Shown here: positions 8,431 through 18,356 of the stretch, in pieces
Layout of the letters: every line of letters starts with the position of its first letter
How positions within the stretch are numbered: position 1 is the stretch's first letter
Source: Brevinematales bacterium
GTDB taxonomy: Bacteria; Spirochaetota; Brevinematia; Brevinematales; GWF1-51-8
Direction: 5' to 3'
DNA: 52,774 bases
Assembly: GCA_013177895.1 (NCBI GenBank)
Contig: JABLXV010000015.1
Coordinates: forward strand, 1 to 52,774
The notes under the pieces: generated by a model
The model's database searches: none
The model's input: the letters and a program-made list of their open reading frames with translations, nothing else
What the model was told of the DNA's origin: nothing
Program-made: the position numbers and the translations under genes

Positions 8431-8459
8431 ATTATAGTGCGGGTATGATAAAAATACAA
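8431..8459 (-). promoter_or_regulatory. Promoter of the four-gene minus operon
   Basis: On the minus strand TTGTAT (8454-8459), a 17-base spacer and TATAAT (8431-8436) would start RNA at about 8424, 24 bases before the GTG at 8400. Confidence 0.55.
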
Positions 8460-8472
8460 GCGGGGATGTCAT

Positions 8473-8882
8473 AATTTCAAATATTTTGGAATATACGTTA
8501 TAATGTACACATATCGATATATATCATTATCCGTGAAACATCGATATATGTTCGTGTTTCTGATATATAATGCGTATTATTATTTCAATAAAGGCTATAA
8601 GGCCCCCCAGGAATGCACGTTACAGGCAGAGTAATTGAAAAAATCGCTGAAAACTCCAGGGATATTACCTTGAAGCTAAGCAGAACTAATCTTAGTATTT
8701 TTGAGGGGCCGGCATGTAACATATTTTATTAAGAGCATCGGTTTAAATGGAGAAATTGATTTTTATCTGCGGAGGACTCATATCTCATTTGTTAAATAAT
8801 GGTAAATATTATACTATATATAAAGATATAAAAAATATATGTATATAATGTTGTATATATAATAATATTAACTGAAAAAGAC
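8473..8882. other. AT-rich gene-free stretch with a GC-clamped inverted repeat
   Basis: No open frame here looks coding. Two structures stand out. One is a hairpin, GAAACA (8535-8540) with TGTTTC (8555-8560). The other is a larger fold closed by GGCCCC (8601-8606) pairing with GGGGCC (8705-8710), in which CTAAG (8676-8680) pairs with CTTAG (8691-8695) just before TATTTTT. The sequence matches no riboswitch or small RNA I know. Bases 8780-8880 are almost pure A/T. Confidence 0.35.
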
Positions 8883-8911
8883 TTGACATATAAATATTAT
8901 ATAATTACTAT
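8883..8911 (+). promoter_or_regulatory. Promoter of the signalling island
   Basis: A perfect TTGACA (8883-8888), a 17-base spacer and TACTAT (8906-8911), 20 bases before the ATG at 8932. Confidence 0.6.
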
Positions 8912-8931
8912 AAAGTATAATAGAAGGGTGT

Positions 8932-10314
8932 ATGCAAATTGAGAATATTATTAATCTGGCATTAATTCTTTTCGGTCTTATAATAGTTACCATTTTTATT
9001 ATTTGGATTATCAGGCAATTCGTTCAAAAAGATAATTCTATTATATCTATCAAAAACGCGATCCGGAATAAAGAGTACAAACAGGCGCTTCAGCTCGCCT
9101 TCCTTTATACTAAAAACAAACAACCCTTTCCGATCATTTACTTTTATATCGCGCAATGCTACGAGGCTTTATTTCAATATCATAAAGCGATCGAGTATTA
9201 TGAGAAAGTACTGGTACTCAAGGCGAATGAGGGTAAAAATGTTTTCACATCGGATATCCACCTCAAACTTGGCGAACTTTATGAATTCCTGAAGGAAAAG
9301 GATATTGCGATGGGATATTACAAAATGGTTCTGGATAAGTTTAAATTCAATAGTACGGCGTTAATTCGCGTAGCAAACATCCTTTTTGAAAAGGAACAGT
9401 ATCTTAAAGCCAAGAATATGCTGGAGGTCTATTTAAAGATCAAGCCGACAGACAATAAAGCCCGTTATATTTTAGCGAAAATCTATAATCATGAAATGAC
9501 TTATTTCAAGGCCGCCCATTTAATCAATAGCATTATAGAAACCGGGAAAGACAGCCTGATGTTTTTCGGGTTCGAGATCTATGAACTGCTGGCAAATATC
9601 TATCTGAGAATGAAGGAACACGCGAAGATCCTCAATTTACTGGAAAGGTTTATTATCAGGAAGCAGTATTTAGAAAAGGCCCTGCCGCTGACTATTTTGG
9701 CCTTACTCGCGTTGGGACAGAAAAAGCAGGCCTCCGAGATGTTGAATGAATGTATCGAGTATTTCCCCATTTCAACAAGGAGCGAAGTGCTTTATCAGAT
9801 GGGCGTAAAATTCTTTGATGCCGGGGAGTATTATCATGCCCTCCATCTATGGAAATTAGCTCATCAAATGGATCCGTCGGACAGTAAACTTACCAAGATA
9901 CTGGATACCCACCGCGCGCTATTGAATAATCCTTTTCTTGAAAATATCTTCACTAGCGATACTCATCATTTAATAAACTATCTGATCAAAATATTCCATG
10001 TCGCTTCCAGTAATATTACCGATGATACGGATATTGCGATCATCAATCTGGAAAACTCTATCGGTGTAGTGACAAAAAGGCCCGAACCGGTGACCCCCGG
10101 GCCATTTTTAAATATTGAAGACGTAGTCAAGAATCTGAATAATAAAAAACCAGTGACTCTCTATACATTATACGAGGTAATGGAAACATGTAAACGCTAC
10201 TTGTTTTATAGTAAGATTACTATTGTAAGCGGGAAGGAGTTTTTATCCTTTTTTAGCCCAAAAGTTATATCTTCTATGGGTGATGTAAAACCTAAGCCGG
10301 GAGAAATATTATGA
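8932..10314 (+). CDS. Membrane-anchored TPR-repeat protein
   Basis: A 460-residue protein with an N-terminal transmembrane helix (about residues 6-28, IINLALILFGLIIVTIFIIW) followed by a helical repeat region. Segments such as FYIAQCYEALFQYHKAIEYY, DIHLKLGELYEFLKEKDIAM and ARYILAKIYNHEMTYFKAAH have the spacing of tetratricopeptide repeats (about residues 60-340), which act as protein-docking surfaces. The last ~110 residues do not look like TPR and are unassigned. The stop overlaps the start of the REC-PAS gene by 4 bases, so it is likely a scaffold or sensor feeding the signalling proteins downstream. It carries no catalytic motif. Confidence 0.75.
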   Translation: MQIENIINLALILFGLIIVTIFIIWIIRQFVQKDNSIISIKNAIRNKEYKQALQLAFLYTKNKQPFPIIYFYIAQCYEALFQYHKAIEYYEKVLVLKANEGKNVFTSDIHLKLGELYEFLKEKDIAMGYYKMVLDKFKFNSTALIRVANILFEKEQYLKAKNMLEVYLKIKPTDNKARYILAKIYNHEMTYFKAAHLINSIIETGKDSLMFFGFEIYELLANIYLRMKEHAKILNLLERFIIRKQYLEKALPLTILALLALGQKKQASEMLNECIEYFPISTRSEVLYQMGVKFFDAGEYYHALHLWKLAHQMDPSDSKLTKILDTHRALLNNPFLENIFTSDTHHLINYLIKIFHVASSNITDDTDIAIINLENSIGVVTKRPEPVTPGPFLNIEDVVKNLNNKKPVTLYTLYEVMETCKRYLFYSKITIVSGKEFLSFFSPKVISSMGDVKPKPGEIL

Positions 10315-11018
10315 TAAAAAGAAAAATATTATTAGTCGAGGATGAGATCATAATCGCCTCGAGTATTCGAAAATGGCTGGAGGAATTGAATTATTCAGTT
10401 ATCGGCATAGCTCCATCCGCCGAGAAAGCTATGGTATTAATCGATGAACAACTGCCGGAACTGATACTCATGGATATAGTGCTGCAGGGCGATGCTGACG
10501 GGATCGAATTGGCGGACAGGATTCAGAAAAAATATTCTATCCCGATCATCTTTCTAACGGCGTATTCCGACGAAAACACCCTGGAACGGGCGCGGATATC
10601 CGGGCCCTACGGGTATCTGTTAAAGCCGGTGAATCCGAAGGACCTGACAATCGCGATAGAAAACGCGTTATATAAGCATCAGGAAGATAATCTCCGTCAG
10701 ATAAAAACGACATTGGAATACTCGATGCTGGATGCCATCAACGCCGGTATTATCATTTCGGATGAAGACGGAAATATCACGAATATAAACAAATGGGCCG
10801 CGATCCAATTCGGATATGATTTGAAAAAGGTCTATGGGAAACCTCTTCTGGAAGTCTTCAAAAGAAAAGACATTCAGGAAAAAAAAGAATACTCTACCGC
10901 CAGGGTTCAGTTCCCGAACAAGCAGACCATCCTTGTAAAGTATTATTTGTCTTCTATTCAGGATGAAAATAACGAATCAAGGGGTTTACTGTTGTTTTTT
11001 GAGAAAAATGAGTCTTAA
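10311..11018 (+). CDS. Response regulator with REC and PAS domains
   Basis: A 235-residue protein. Residues 1-120 are a receiver domain: KILLVEDE gives the acidic pocket, LPELILMDIVL the phosphorylated Asp55, and IIFLTAYSDE and YLLKPVNP the conserved Thr and Lys. Residues ~130-235 form a PAS domain (SMLDAINAGIIISDEDGNIT). There is no DNA-binding or catalytic output domain, so it probably relays a signal by protein contact. It is translationally coupled (ATGA overlap) to the TPR protein. REC-PAS proteins of this type are usually found beside hybrid kinases, as here. Confidence 0.88.
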   Translation: MIKRKILLVEDEIIIASSIRKWLEELNYSVIGIAPSAEKAMVLIDEQLPELILMDIVLQGDADGIELADRIQKKYSIPIIFLTAYSDENTLERARISGPYGYLLKPVNPKDLTIAIENALYKHQEDNLRQIKTTLEYSMLDAINAGIIISDEDGNITNINKWAAIQFGYDLKKVYGKPLLEVFKRKDIQEKKEYSTARVQFPNKQTILVKYYLSSIQDENNESRGLLLFFEKNES

Positions 11019-11119
11019 TTCTTTATTCACGCAAGGGATAAATTTTTTCAGCACAAGGGGGTGTATGACCATAAGATAAAACAGGAATATAAAAACGTTT
11101 TGATATCATGGGGGCTTTT

Positions 11120-11221
11120 ATGCAAAAGAAAAATCCCACTTCCGTATTGTCGCCGAATACTGCACATACGTACATTATAATAATATTGTTTAGTATTGGT
11201 AATACAGGATGGGTATCCTGA
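11120..11221 (+). CDS. Possible 33-residue leader peptide before the histidine kinase
   Basis: A short frame with a GGGGGC ribosome-like site 5 bases before its ATG. The peptide has a hydrophobic middle (AHTYIIIILFSIG). Its stop TGA overlaps the kinase start ATG as TGATG at 11219-11223, a typical coupling junction. No homology is recognised; it may be chance. Confidence 0.25.
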   Translation: MQKKNPTSVLSPNTAHTYIIIILFSIGNTGWVS

Positions 11222-13122
11222 TGCTGATTTCATTAGCGCCTCCTGTCAGGAAATTCCTGTATTTCTTTTTATCCATCTTGTTTTCGTTTGTCGCGTTTGC
11301 TCTTCAATTATTATTGGGCGATTTAGTTTATCCTTCCAAGTGGCTTTTCTTTTATCCCGCCGTATTCTTCAGCGCATGGGTCGGAGGGTTAAAAGGCGGA
11401 ATAATCTCTACCCTGATATCGGCCACTCTTACATGGTGGTTTTTCCTGCCGACTGTAAATTCATTCGTCATTGAAGATCCCGAATCGATTTTTTCAATCA
11501 TAATTTTTATTGCGATGGGATTTCTTTTCGGGATTTCTCATAATCGTATTGTAAAAGCGAATAAAGCATCCTCCGAGTCTCTCGCCGCCGAACGTTCGGC
11601 GGTTGTTCAGCTTGAGAACGAAAAACGCTATCGCCGTACATTGGATTACATGATAGAAGGGTGCCAAATTATTGACCGCGATTGGAGGTATATCTATATC
11701 AATGATGCCGCCGCTGCTCACGGCAAATTGAAAAAAGAAGAATTACTGGGGCATACGATGATGGAGATGTATCCCGGTATAGAAAACACCGCATTGTTCG
11801 ATATATTGCGGACCTGCATCGATAAGGGAATCCCCCACCGGATGGAAAATGAATTTTTCTACCCGGATGGGAAAAAAGGCTGGTACGACCTGAGTATTCA
11901 GCCGGTGCCCGAAGGCATTTTCATCCTGTCCCTGGAAATTACTAAAAATAAACAGGCGGAACGGGAACTGATGGAAAAAATTGACTCCATCAGGAATAAT
12001 GAAAAACTGCTGGATAGTATTATCGAGAATATACCGGATATGATATATGTAAAGAACGCGAGCGGTCTCCGTTATATCAAACTCAATAAAGCCGGAGAGG
12101 TAATGTTGGGTTTTACCAAAGAAGAATTGCTGGAGAAGGATGTTTACGAAATTTTCCCCGAAGATGAAGCGAAATTTTTTACAAAAACCTCCCGGGAAGT
12201 TTTAAATAATAAAAAAACCGTGGATATTCCTGAAGAAACGGTATTAACGAAAACGGCGGGGGAAAGAATACTCCATACCCGCAAAATACCCATCATGGAT
12301 GACCAAGGAGATCCCTTGTATTTATTGGGTATATCCGAGGATATCACGGACCAAAAGATATTGGAAGAGAAATTACAAGAATATCATAATCACCTTGAAG
12401 ATCTGGTGAAGGAAAAAACTGAAGAAATCCGGCAAGCGAACAATATCCTTTTTTCGATAAACGAAGAACTTTCCAGCTTTTCTTACTCCGTGTCGCACGA
12501 TCTGCGGTCTCCGCTTCGCGGAATTGACGGATGGAGTCTCGCCCTCGAGGAAGATTACGGGGATAAGCTCGACGATACGGCGAAAGGGTATATCAATACA
12601 ATCCGTTCGGAAGTGCAGCGGATGGCAAAACTGATCGACGCGCTCCTGATGCTTTCTAAAGTCAGTAAAACGGAAATAAAGCTCGAAAAGGTCGATCTAT
12701 CGGAATTCGCTGAAAAAATCGCCGCGGATTTAGTCAAACAGGACGAAAACAGGAAAGCCGATTTTATTATCGAACCCGGGCTGACGGCGAATGGGGATAG
12801 CTCGCTCCTATTTATCCTCATTCAGAACCTCATTGAAAACGCGTGGAAATTTACCGGGAAATGCGGGCGGGCCCGTATAGAATTCGGGAAAACCGTTGTA
12901 GATGAGAAACCGGTATTCTTCGTGCGGGATAACGGCGCAGGCTTCGATATGGCGTTTGTGAACAATCTCTTTACCCCGTTCTATCGCCTGCATCACGCCC
13001 TTGATTTCCCCGGAACCGGGATAGGTCTTGCCACGGTACGGCGTATCATCATCAAGCATAACGGAACCGTACGGGCCGAGGGAGAACCCGGAAAAGGCGC
13101 GGCCTTTTATTTTTCTCTTTGA
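11221..13122 (+). CDS. Membrane PAS-domain histidine kinase (DUF4118-like sensor)
   Basis: A 633-residue sensor kinase. The N-terminal ~100 residues contain several transmembrane helices with LFFYPAVFFSAWVGGLKGGI, the pattern of the KdpD-type DUF4118 membrane module. Two PAS domains follow (about residues 120-240 and 250-385; IIENIPDMIYVKNASG). Then comes a HisKA dimerisation domain with the phospho-acceptor His426 in SYSVSHDLRSPLRG, and a HATPase domain with NLIENAWKFT, RDNGAGFD and GTGIGLATV. It has no receiver, so the small receiver 30 bases downstream is the likely partner. I chose the ATG at 11221 because it overlaps a preceding stop codon; an in-frame ATG at 11209 sits in a small palindrome with almost no spacing to an AGG. 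Confidence 0.92.
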   Translation: MLISLAPPVRKFLYFFLSILFSFVAFALQLLLGDLVYPSKWLFFYPAVFFSAWVGGLKGGIISTLISATLTWWFFLPTVNSFVIEDPESIFSIIIFIAMGFLFGISHNRIVKANKASSESLAAERSAVVQLENEKRYRRTLDYMIEGCQIIDRDWRYIYINDAAAAHGKLKKEELLGHTMMEMYPGIENTALFDILRTCIDKGIPHRMENEFFYPDGKKGWYDLSIQPVPEGIFILSLEITKNKQAERELMEKIDSIRNNEKLLDSIIENIPDMIYVKNASGLRYIKLNKAGEVMLGFTKEELLEKDVYEIFPEDEAKFFTKTSREVLNNKKTVDIPEETVLTKTAGERILHTRKIPIMDDQGDPLYLLGISEDITDQKILEEKLQEYHNHLEDLVKEKTEEIRQANNILFSINEELSSFSYSVSHDLRSPLRGIDGWSLALEEDYGDKLDDTAKGYINTIRSEVQRMAKLIDALLMLSKVSKTEIKLEKVDLSEFAEKIAADLVKQDENRKADFIIEPGLTANGDSSLLFILIQNLIENAWKFTGKCGRARIEFGKTVVDEKPVFFVRDNGAGFDMAFVNNLFTPFYRLHHALDFPGTGIGLATVRRIIIKHNGTVRAEGEPGKGAAFYFSL

Positions 13123-13152
13123 TGATTCAGTGAAAAATTACAGGAGGATTTT

Positions 13153-13596
13153 ATGAACGAAAAAAGCATTTTATTGGTGGAGGACAATCCGAGCGACGTC
13201 GAACTGACTAAAAGGGCTTTTAAAAAAAGCAATATCGTTAATAATCTGATAGTCGTGTGTGACGGGCAGGAAGCTCTCGATTATATATTCGGTACCGGTA
13301 AATTCGAGGGCAGGGATACGGCGATTCAACCGACAGTTATTCTGCTCGATCTTAAACTGCCGAAAATCGACGGGATTACCGTCCTTCGCAGGATAAAAAG
13401 CGATGAACTTGCCCGGAAGATACCGGTAGTGGTACTGACCACATCGAACGAAGACAGCGACCTGGATACCTGCTACGAACTGGGTGTAAACAGCTATATC
13501 AGAAAACCCGTCGATTTTAACCGGTTCGCTGAGGTAGTCAGCCAGCTTGGATTATATTGGATGGTTTTAAACGAGATTCCTCCAAAAAAGAGGTAG
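13153..13596 (+). CDS. Single-domain response regulator (Rcp1-like)
   Basis: A 147-residue stand-alone receiver. ILLVEDNPSDVELTKRAFKK, the extended loop YIFGTGKFEGRD and VVVLTTSNEDSD are typical of the subfamily that partners phytochrome and PAS kinases (Rcp1 type). The phospho-acceptor is Asp66 in VILLDLKLPKIDG, and Lys in YIRKPVDF completes the site. An AGGAGG ribosome site precedes the ATG. It lies between two kinases and most likely shuttles phosphate from the upstream membrane kinase, which lacks a receiver. Confidence 0.93.
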   Translation: MNEKSILLVEDNPSDVELTKRAFKKSNIVNNLIVVCDGQEALDYIFGTGKFEGRDTAIQPTVILLDLKLPKIDGITVLRRIKSDELARKIPVVVLTTSNEDSDLDTCYELGVNSYIRKPVDFNRFAEVVSQLGLYWMVLNEIPPKKR

Positions 13597-13598
13597 AT

Positions 13599-16500
13599 AT
13601 GGATAAGTTCCTTCGAGTGTTATTTGTCGAGGATTCCGAGAGCGACGCCAACTTGATACTCCGTTTATTGGAAAAAACGGATAAAAAAGTCATTTCAAAA
13701 CGGGTCGAGACGCCGGACGCCTTGCGGCAATCGATCGATAAAGACGTTTGGGATATCATTATCTGCGATCACTTAATGCCGGGACTGGACGCCGAAGACG
13801 CGCTGAAAATAGTTCAGGAGTCCGGGAAGGATATCCCGTTTATCATTGTTTCGGGCGTGATCGATGAAGAGTATGCGGCCAGACTTATGAAAAAAGGCGC
13901 CGTCGATTACCTGTTTAAAAATAATCTCATCCGTCTCGTTCCGTCGATTAAAAGAGAATTAAAGGAAGCGGAGAATCGCCGGGAAAAAAGGCGAAAGGAT
14001 GAAGCCCTCAGGGTATCGGAAAAACTGTTTTCTACAGTATTTCGCTCCAGTCCGATCGCGATTACCATCACGCGGATGAGCGACGGTAAGTTTATCGAAC
14101 TGAATGATACTGTTATCAAACTGCTGGGCTATAGCCGGAAGGAGTTAATCGGACGCACATCCGTCGAACTCGGGCTGTATGTGAACCCTGACGACCGAAA
14201 GAGGCTTATCGAGGAACTGAAGGCAAAAGGTAAGGTTTGTAATTATGAAACCCATTTCTACGATAAGAAAAAAAATATTATTATGACCCTGCAGTCATTG
14301 GAAATAATCGACATCGAGGGCGAGAAATGTATTCTATCGGTGTACGAGGATATCACCGAAAGGAGAAAAGCCGAGGATAAACTCAAGGAAAGTGAAGAAC
14401 AATTTAGAACGCTGACCTCCGTTTCCCCGGTCGGGATATTTGAATGCGACCCCCATGGAAATATAGTGTATGTCAATGAGCGTTGGAAAAAGATCACCGG
14501 CGTCGGCAGTCTGGAAATTAAGGGAAAAAATTGGATGAAAATGATTTACCCCGACGACCGCGACGATGTAATGACGATGTGTAAAAAAACTACCGAGAGC
14601 GGCACTCCCTGTAGAAAGGAATACCGCTTTGAGCATACCGACGGGAAAACTATCTGGGTTTTTTGCGAGATTCTGCCTGAAATAAACGCCTCAGGGCAGA
14701 TTAAGGGTTTTATCGGTACGCTCACGGATATCACGGAATCAAAAATGAATGAATTTGAACTGGAGCGAATTCTCGGCGAGCAAAACATGATCGCGGAAAC
14801 GGCGGTCGATTTGGTGTCGATAAAAACAAGCCGGGAAATGTACATGTATCTGGCGGATAGGATAAAAGAGATTGAACCGGATATTTTCGCTCTGATAAGC
14901 AGCTATGATAAAAAGAGGAATTCAGTTAAAATTTTAACCGTCATCGGGCTGGAAAATTTTTTGGAACCGATAATAAATATTCTCGGAATGAATCCCTTCG
15001 ATATAGAAATCCCTTTAACAGATATGACGGAGGATGAATTAGCCCGTTTTTCCAATCTTAAATTAAATTACGAACCCGGCGGAATCTATGCTTTGGCGGC
15101 GAGAAAAGTGCCCGTCCTGTTATGTAAAGCGATAGAAAAGCTGCTCGGTATAACCGCGGTTTTTTCGATCGGTTTTTTATGGGACAATATGCTGAACGGG
15201 GGCGTTTCATTTTTGGTAAAGAATAAGGAATCCTTTTTACGTTTTATTAATATCTATGAAATCATTATCAACCAGGTGTCGCTCTATCTGCAGCGGATAA
15301 CTATGGAAGAACATATGCACGCTTCGGAGGCGCGTTACCGCCGGCTTTTCGAGGCCGCGAAGGACGGTATTTTTATATTAGACTATGAGACGGGAAACAT
15401 ACTTGACGCTAATCCGTACATCTGCGACATTCTGGGATATTCATGGGAAGAACTCTCCGGGAAAAAGCTGTGGGAAATCGGGGTGTTCGATCAAAAAGCG
15501 ATCTCCAAAGAAGCCTTCCAGATTTTAAAAAATGAAAGGTATATCCGTTACGAAGATATACCGCTGAAAGCAAAAAACGGACAGACTATCGAGGTGGAAT
15601 TCATTTCCAATATTTACCCGGTCGGAGATGAAAAGGTAATCCAGTGTAATATCCGGGATATTTCCGAACGAAAGCTCGCTGAAAATATTATAAAACAAAT
15701 GGCGAAGTTCCCATTGGAGAACCCGAATCCGGTCATCAGAATAGACGGGAACGGAAAAGTACTATTCAGTAATCATGCCGCCCAGAAAAACATGGATTTT
15801 TCAGCGGAAAAACTTCTGCGATTGGGTTGGAGGGAGCACATCAAAGAATGCATGGAAAGCGGGAATATCAAGATTGTAGAGCAGGAAATTAATCATAAGA
15901 TATTCAGCCTTTCATTCACCCCGATACCGGATACTGAGTATCTGAATGTTTACGGGGTGGATATTACGGAAAAAAAGCGCGCGGAGGAGGCAATTAAGAA
16001 GGATGAGGCCCGGATGGAGGCGCTCCTGCGTATTTCGAAATATGACGCCGAATCCATACAGGTCTTCCTTGATTATGCCCTCGAGGAGGTGATAAAAATA
16101 ACCGGCAGTCAAATCGGCTATATTTATTTCTATAACGAGGATACGAAAGAACTGATACTCAGTTCATGGTCGAAGGGTGTGATGAAAGAATGCAGTATAG
16201 AAAATCCGCCGTCAATCTATTATCTTGAAAAAACGGGTTTCTGGGGCGAGGCGGTTCGTCAGCGGAAACCGATCGTGAATAACGATTTTCAGGCGCCTCA
16301 TCCTTTGAAAAAAGGTTACCCGAAAGGGCACGCTCCATTATATAGATTTGTAACTATTCCGGTTATTTTTAACGACAGGATTGTCGCGGTGGTGGGGGCA
16401 GCGAATAAGGAAAGCGATTATACCGATACGGATATTCGCCAGATGATACTGATGATGGATACCGTGTGGAAGTATACCGAGCACAGAAAAATTGAAGAAG

Positions 16501-18356
16501 AGGTACGGAAGTACCGCGACCATCTCGAGGAACTGGTTCAGGAGGGTTATGCCGAGCTTACCCGGTCGGAAGCGCGTTATAGGATGCTTTTCGATAAGGG
16601 GAACGACGCGATACTGGTACATGAGCTTATCGAGGGTGAGCCGTCCGGGAAATTTACCGACGTGAATGAAATCGCCTGCTCGATGTTCGGCTACACCCGG
16701 GAAGAATTCCTTAAATTATCGCCTGCTGATATTAATACGGAAATGGACATAAAAAACGACGAGGCATTTCTGGAAGACCTGAATCAGCTCAGCCATAATC
16801 TCTTCGAGCGTACGATACGTGCCAAGGATAAAAAAGAGCTTATTGTCGAGATCAGCGCCCATATTTTTAAATTTTTAGGGAAGAAAACGGTCATATCCAT
16901 TATCCGGGATATTTCGGAACGTAAGACAGCTGAACGGGAACTGGTTCAGGCAAGGGAAATGGCCGAAGATGCAAACCGTTCCAAGAGCCTGTTCCTCTCC
17001 AATATGTCGCATGAGATACGCACCCCGCTGAACGCAATTCTGGGGTTTTCGGAATTACTGATGCGTGAAAGCGCGTTAACGGGACAGCAGGGAGATTGGC
17101 TTCAAACTATTAAAAATTCCGGCGAACATCTGGTCAGTCTGATTAACGATATTCTCGATGTTTCGAAAATCGAAGCGGGGAGGGCGGAACTTAATCCCGA
17201 GGTGATCAATTTAAGGGAATTGCTGAATAATATAAAGAGTATGTTCATTATAAAAACCGATGCGAAGGGAATACTGCTGACGGTAACCGTCGAGAAGGAT
17301 GTCCCGCATTATATCGAAACCGACGCGGGAAAGCTCCGTCAGATACTGATCAACCTCACGGGAAACGCGGTAAAATTCACGGATAAGGGAAGCGTGTCAG
17401 TGAGTGTTTATATGGATAAAAATGCGGGCGGCTCCCGTCTGATCGCGGACGTCGAAGATACGGGGCCTGGTATTCCGGGTAATGAATTGGATCATCTTTT
17501 CGGTACGTTCGAGCAGTCGTCGGAGGGAATCAAAAAAGGCGGAACCGGTTTGGGCCTTTATATCAGCAGGAAATACGCCCGTATGATGGGCGGTGATATT
17601 ACCATATCCAGTACGCCCGGAAAGGGCAGTTGTTTCAGTTTAGAGCTTACGATAAAAGAAGCACAGATGAAAAACGGCAATATTGAAGATAAAACCGGAA
17701 AAATAATCGGGCTGGAAAAAATCGACACGAAATATCGTATCATGATAGCCGACGACGAGCCCGCGAATTTGCAATTGCTTCGTTCAATACTGAAGCAAAC
17801 CGGGTTCGAGATAATCGGCGCCGTCGACGGGAAACAGGCATTTGAATACTTCATTGATAAAGCGCCCGACCTTGTCTTCCTTGATATCAGGATGCCCGAA
17901 ATGAACGGATATGAAGTGATCGAGAAAATCAGATCGAACGAAAAGGATACCCGCACCCCGATCATAGCGTTGACGGCCAGCGCATTCGATGAAGAAAAGA
18001 ATAAAATTCTCGAAAGGGGCGCGGACGGATATATCCGAAAACCGTTCAAGATAGAGGAAATTTTTAAAGCGGTACATGCCCATCTAGCCGTCCCGTATAT
18101 TTACAGTACGGCTGAAAGTAGGACTGATAAAAAGAAACCCGTAAGCCTACGGAAAGAAGAACCGGCGCTGCCAAAAGAGCTGATCGAATCTTTACTGGAA
18201 GCCGCGAAAAGTATCGATCTGGATCGTGTGCTCGAGTTAGTCGATGACGCGGAAAAGATTTCTCCGCTGATTGCCGAAGAAATCAGGCAATTAGCCCATG
18301 CATTTCAGTACGAAACATTGATCAAACTGCTAAATCAACAGGGAGATATAAAATGA
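13599..18356 (+). CDS. Giant hybrid sensor kinase (REC-multiPAS-GAF-HisKA-HATPase-REC)
   Basis: A 1585-residue cytoplasmic hybrid kinase with no transmembrane segment. In order: a receiver with Asp57 (IIICDHLMPG), two PAS domains (about 140-390), a ~170-residue GAF-like region (400-565), another PAS (575-700) and a weak PAS-like stretch (700-790). These are followed by a GAF domain (about 805-960, GSQIGYIYFYNED and FWGEAVRQRKPIVNNDF), a further PAS (1000-1110), HisKA with His1138 (LSNMSHEIRTPLNAILGF), HATPase (DTGPGIPG, GGTGLGLYIS) and a C-terminal receiver with Asp1429 (VFLDIRMPEMNG). A helical tail of ~80 residues follows. The many sensor domains suggest that it integrates several signals. 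The ATG at 13599 is chosen because it follows the previous stop directly; an in-frame ATG at 13557 is inside that gene. It overlaps the HD-GYP gene by 4 bases. Confidence 0.93.
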   Translation: MDKFLRVLFVEDSESDANLILRLLEKTDKKVISKRVETPDALRQSIDKDVWDIIICDHLMPGLDAEDALKIVQESGKDIPFIIVSGVIDEEYAARLMKKGAVDYLFKNNLIRLVPSIKRELKEAENRREKRRKDEALRVSEKLFSTVFRSSPIAITITRMSDGKFIELNDTVIKLLGYSRKELIGRTSVELGLYVNPDDRKRLIEELKAKGKVCNYETHFYDKKKNIIMTLQSLEIIDIEGEKCILSVYEDITERRKAEDKLKESEEQFRTLTSVSPVGIFECDPHGNIVYVNERWKKITGVGSLEIKGKNWMKMIYPDDRDDVMTMCKKTTESGTPCRKEYRFEHTDGKTIWVFCEILPEINASGQIKGFIGTLTDITESKMNEFELERILGEQNMIAETAVDLVSIKTSREMYMYLADRIKEIEPDIFALISSYDKKRNSVKILTVIGLENFLEPIINILGMNPFDIEIPLTDMTEDELARFSNLKLNYEPGGIYALAARKVPVLLCKAIEKLLGITAVFSIGFLWDNMLNGGVSFLVKNKESFLRFINIYEIIINQVSLYLQRITMEEHMHASEARYRRLFEAAKDGIFILDYETGNILDANPYICDILGYSWEELSGKKLWEIGVFDQKAISKEAFQILKNERYIRYEDIPLKAKNGQTIEVEFISNIYPVGDEKVIQCNIRDISERKLAENIIKQMAKFPLENPNPVIRIDGNGKVLFSNHAAQKNMDFSAEKLLRLGWREHIKECMESGNIKIVEQEINHKIFSLSFTPIPDTEYLNVYGVDITEKKRAEEAIKKDEARMEALLRISKYDAESIQVFLDYALEEVIKITGSQIGYIYFYNEDTKELILSSWSKGVMKECSIENPPSIYYLEKTGFWGEAVRQRKPIVNNDFQAPHPLKKGYPKGHAPLYRFVTIPVIFNDRIVAVVGAANKESDYTDTDIRQMILMMDTVWKYTEHRKIEEEVRKYRDHLEELVQEGYAELTRSEARYRMLFDKGNDAILVHELIEGEPSGKFTDVNEIACSMFGYTREEFLKLSPADINTEMDIKNDEAFLEDLNQLSHNLFERTIRAKDKKELIVEISAHIFKFLGKKTVISIIRDISERKTAERELVQAREMAEDANRSKSLFLSNMSHEIRTPLNAILGFSELLMRESALTGQQGDWLQTIKNSGEHLVSLINDILDVSKIEAGRAELNPEVINLRELLNNIKSMFIIKTDAKGILLTVTVEKDVPHYIETDAGKLRQILINLTGNAVKFTDKGSVSVSVYMDKNAGGSRLIADVEDTGPGIPGNELDHLFGTFEQSSEGIKKGGTGLGLYISRKYARMMGGDITISSTPGKGSCFSLELTIKEAQMKNGNIEDKTGKIIGLEKIDTKYRIMIADDEPANLQLLRSILKQTGFEIIGAVDGKQAFEYFIDKAPDLVFLDIRMPEMNGYEVIEKIRSNEKDTRTPIIALTASAFDEEKNKILERGADGYIRKPFKIEEIFKAVHAHLAVPYIYSTAESRTDKKKPVSLRKEEPALPKELIESLLEAAKSIDLDRVLELVDDAEKISPLIAEEIRQLAHAFQYETLIKLLNQQGDIK

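Noticed and set aside
8595-8715. A known riboswitch, 6S, SRP or tmRNA in the AT-rich gap
   Set aside because: None of the conserved sequence blocks of these RNAs is present; only generic pairing is seen.
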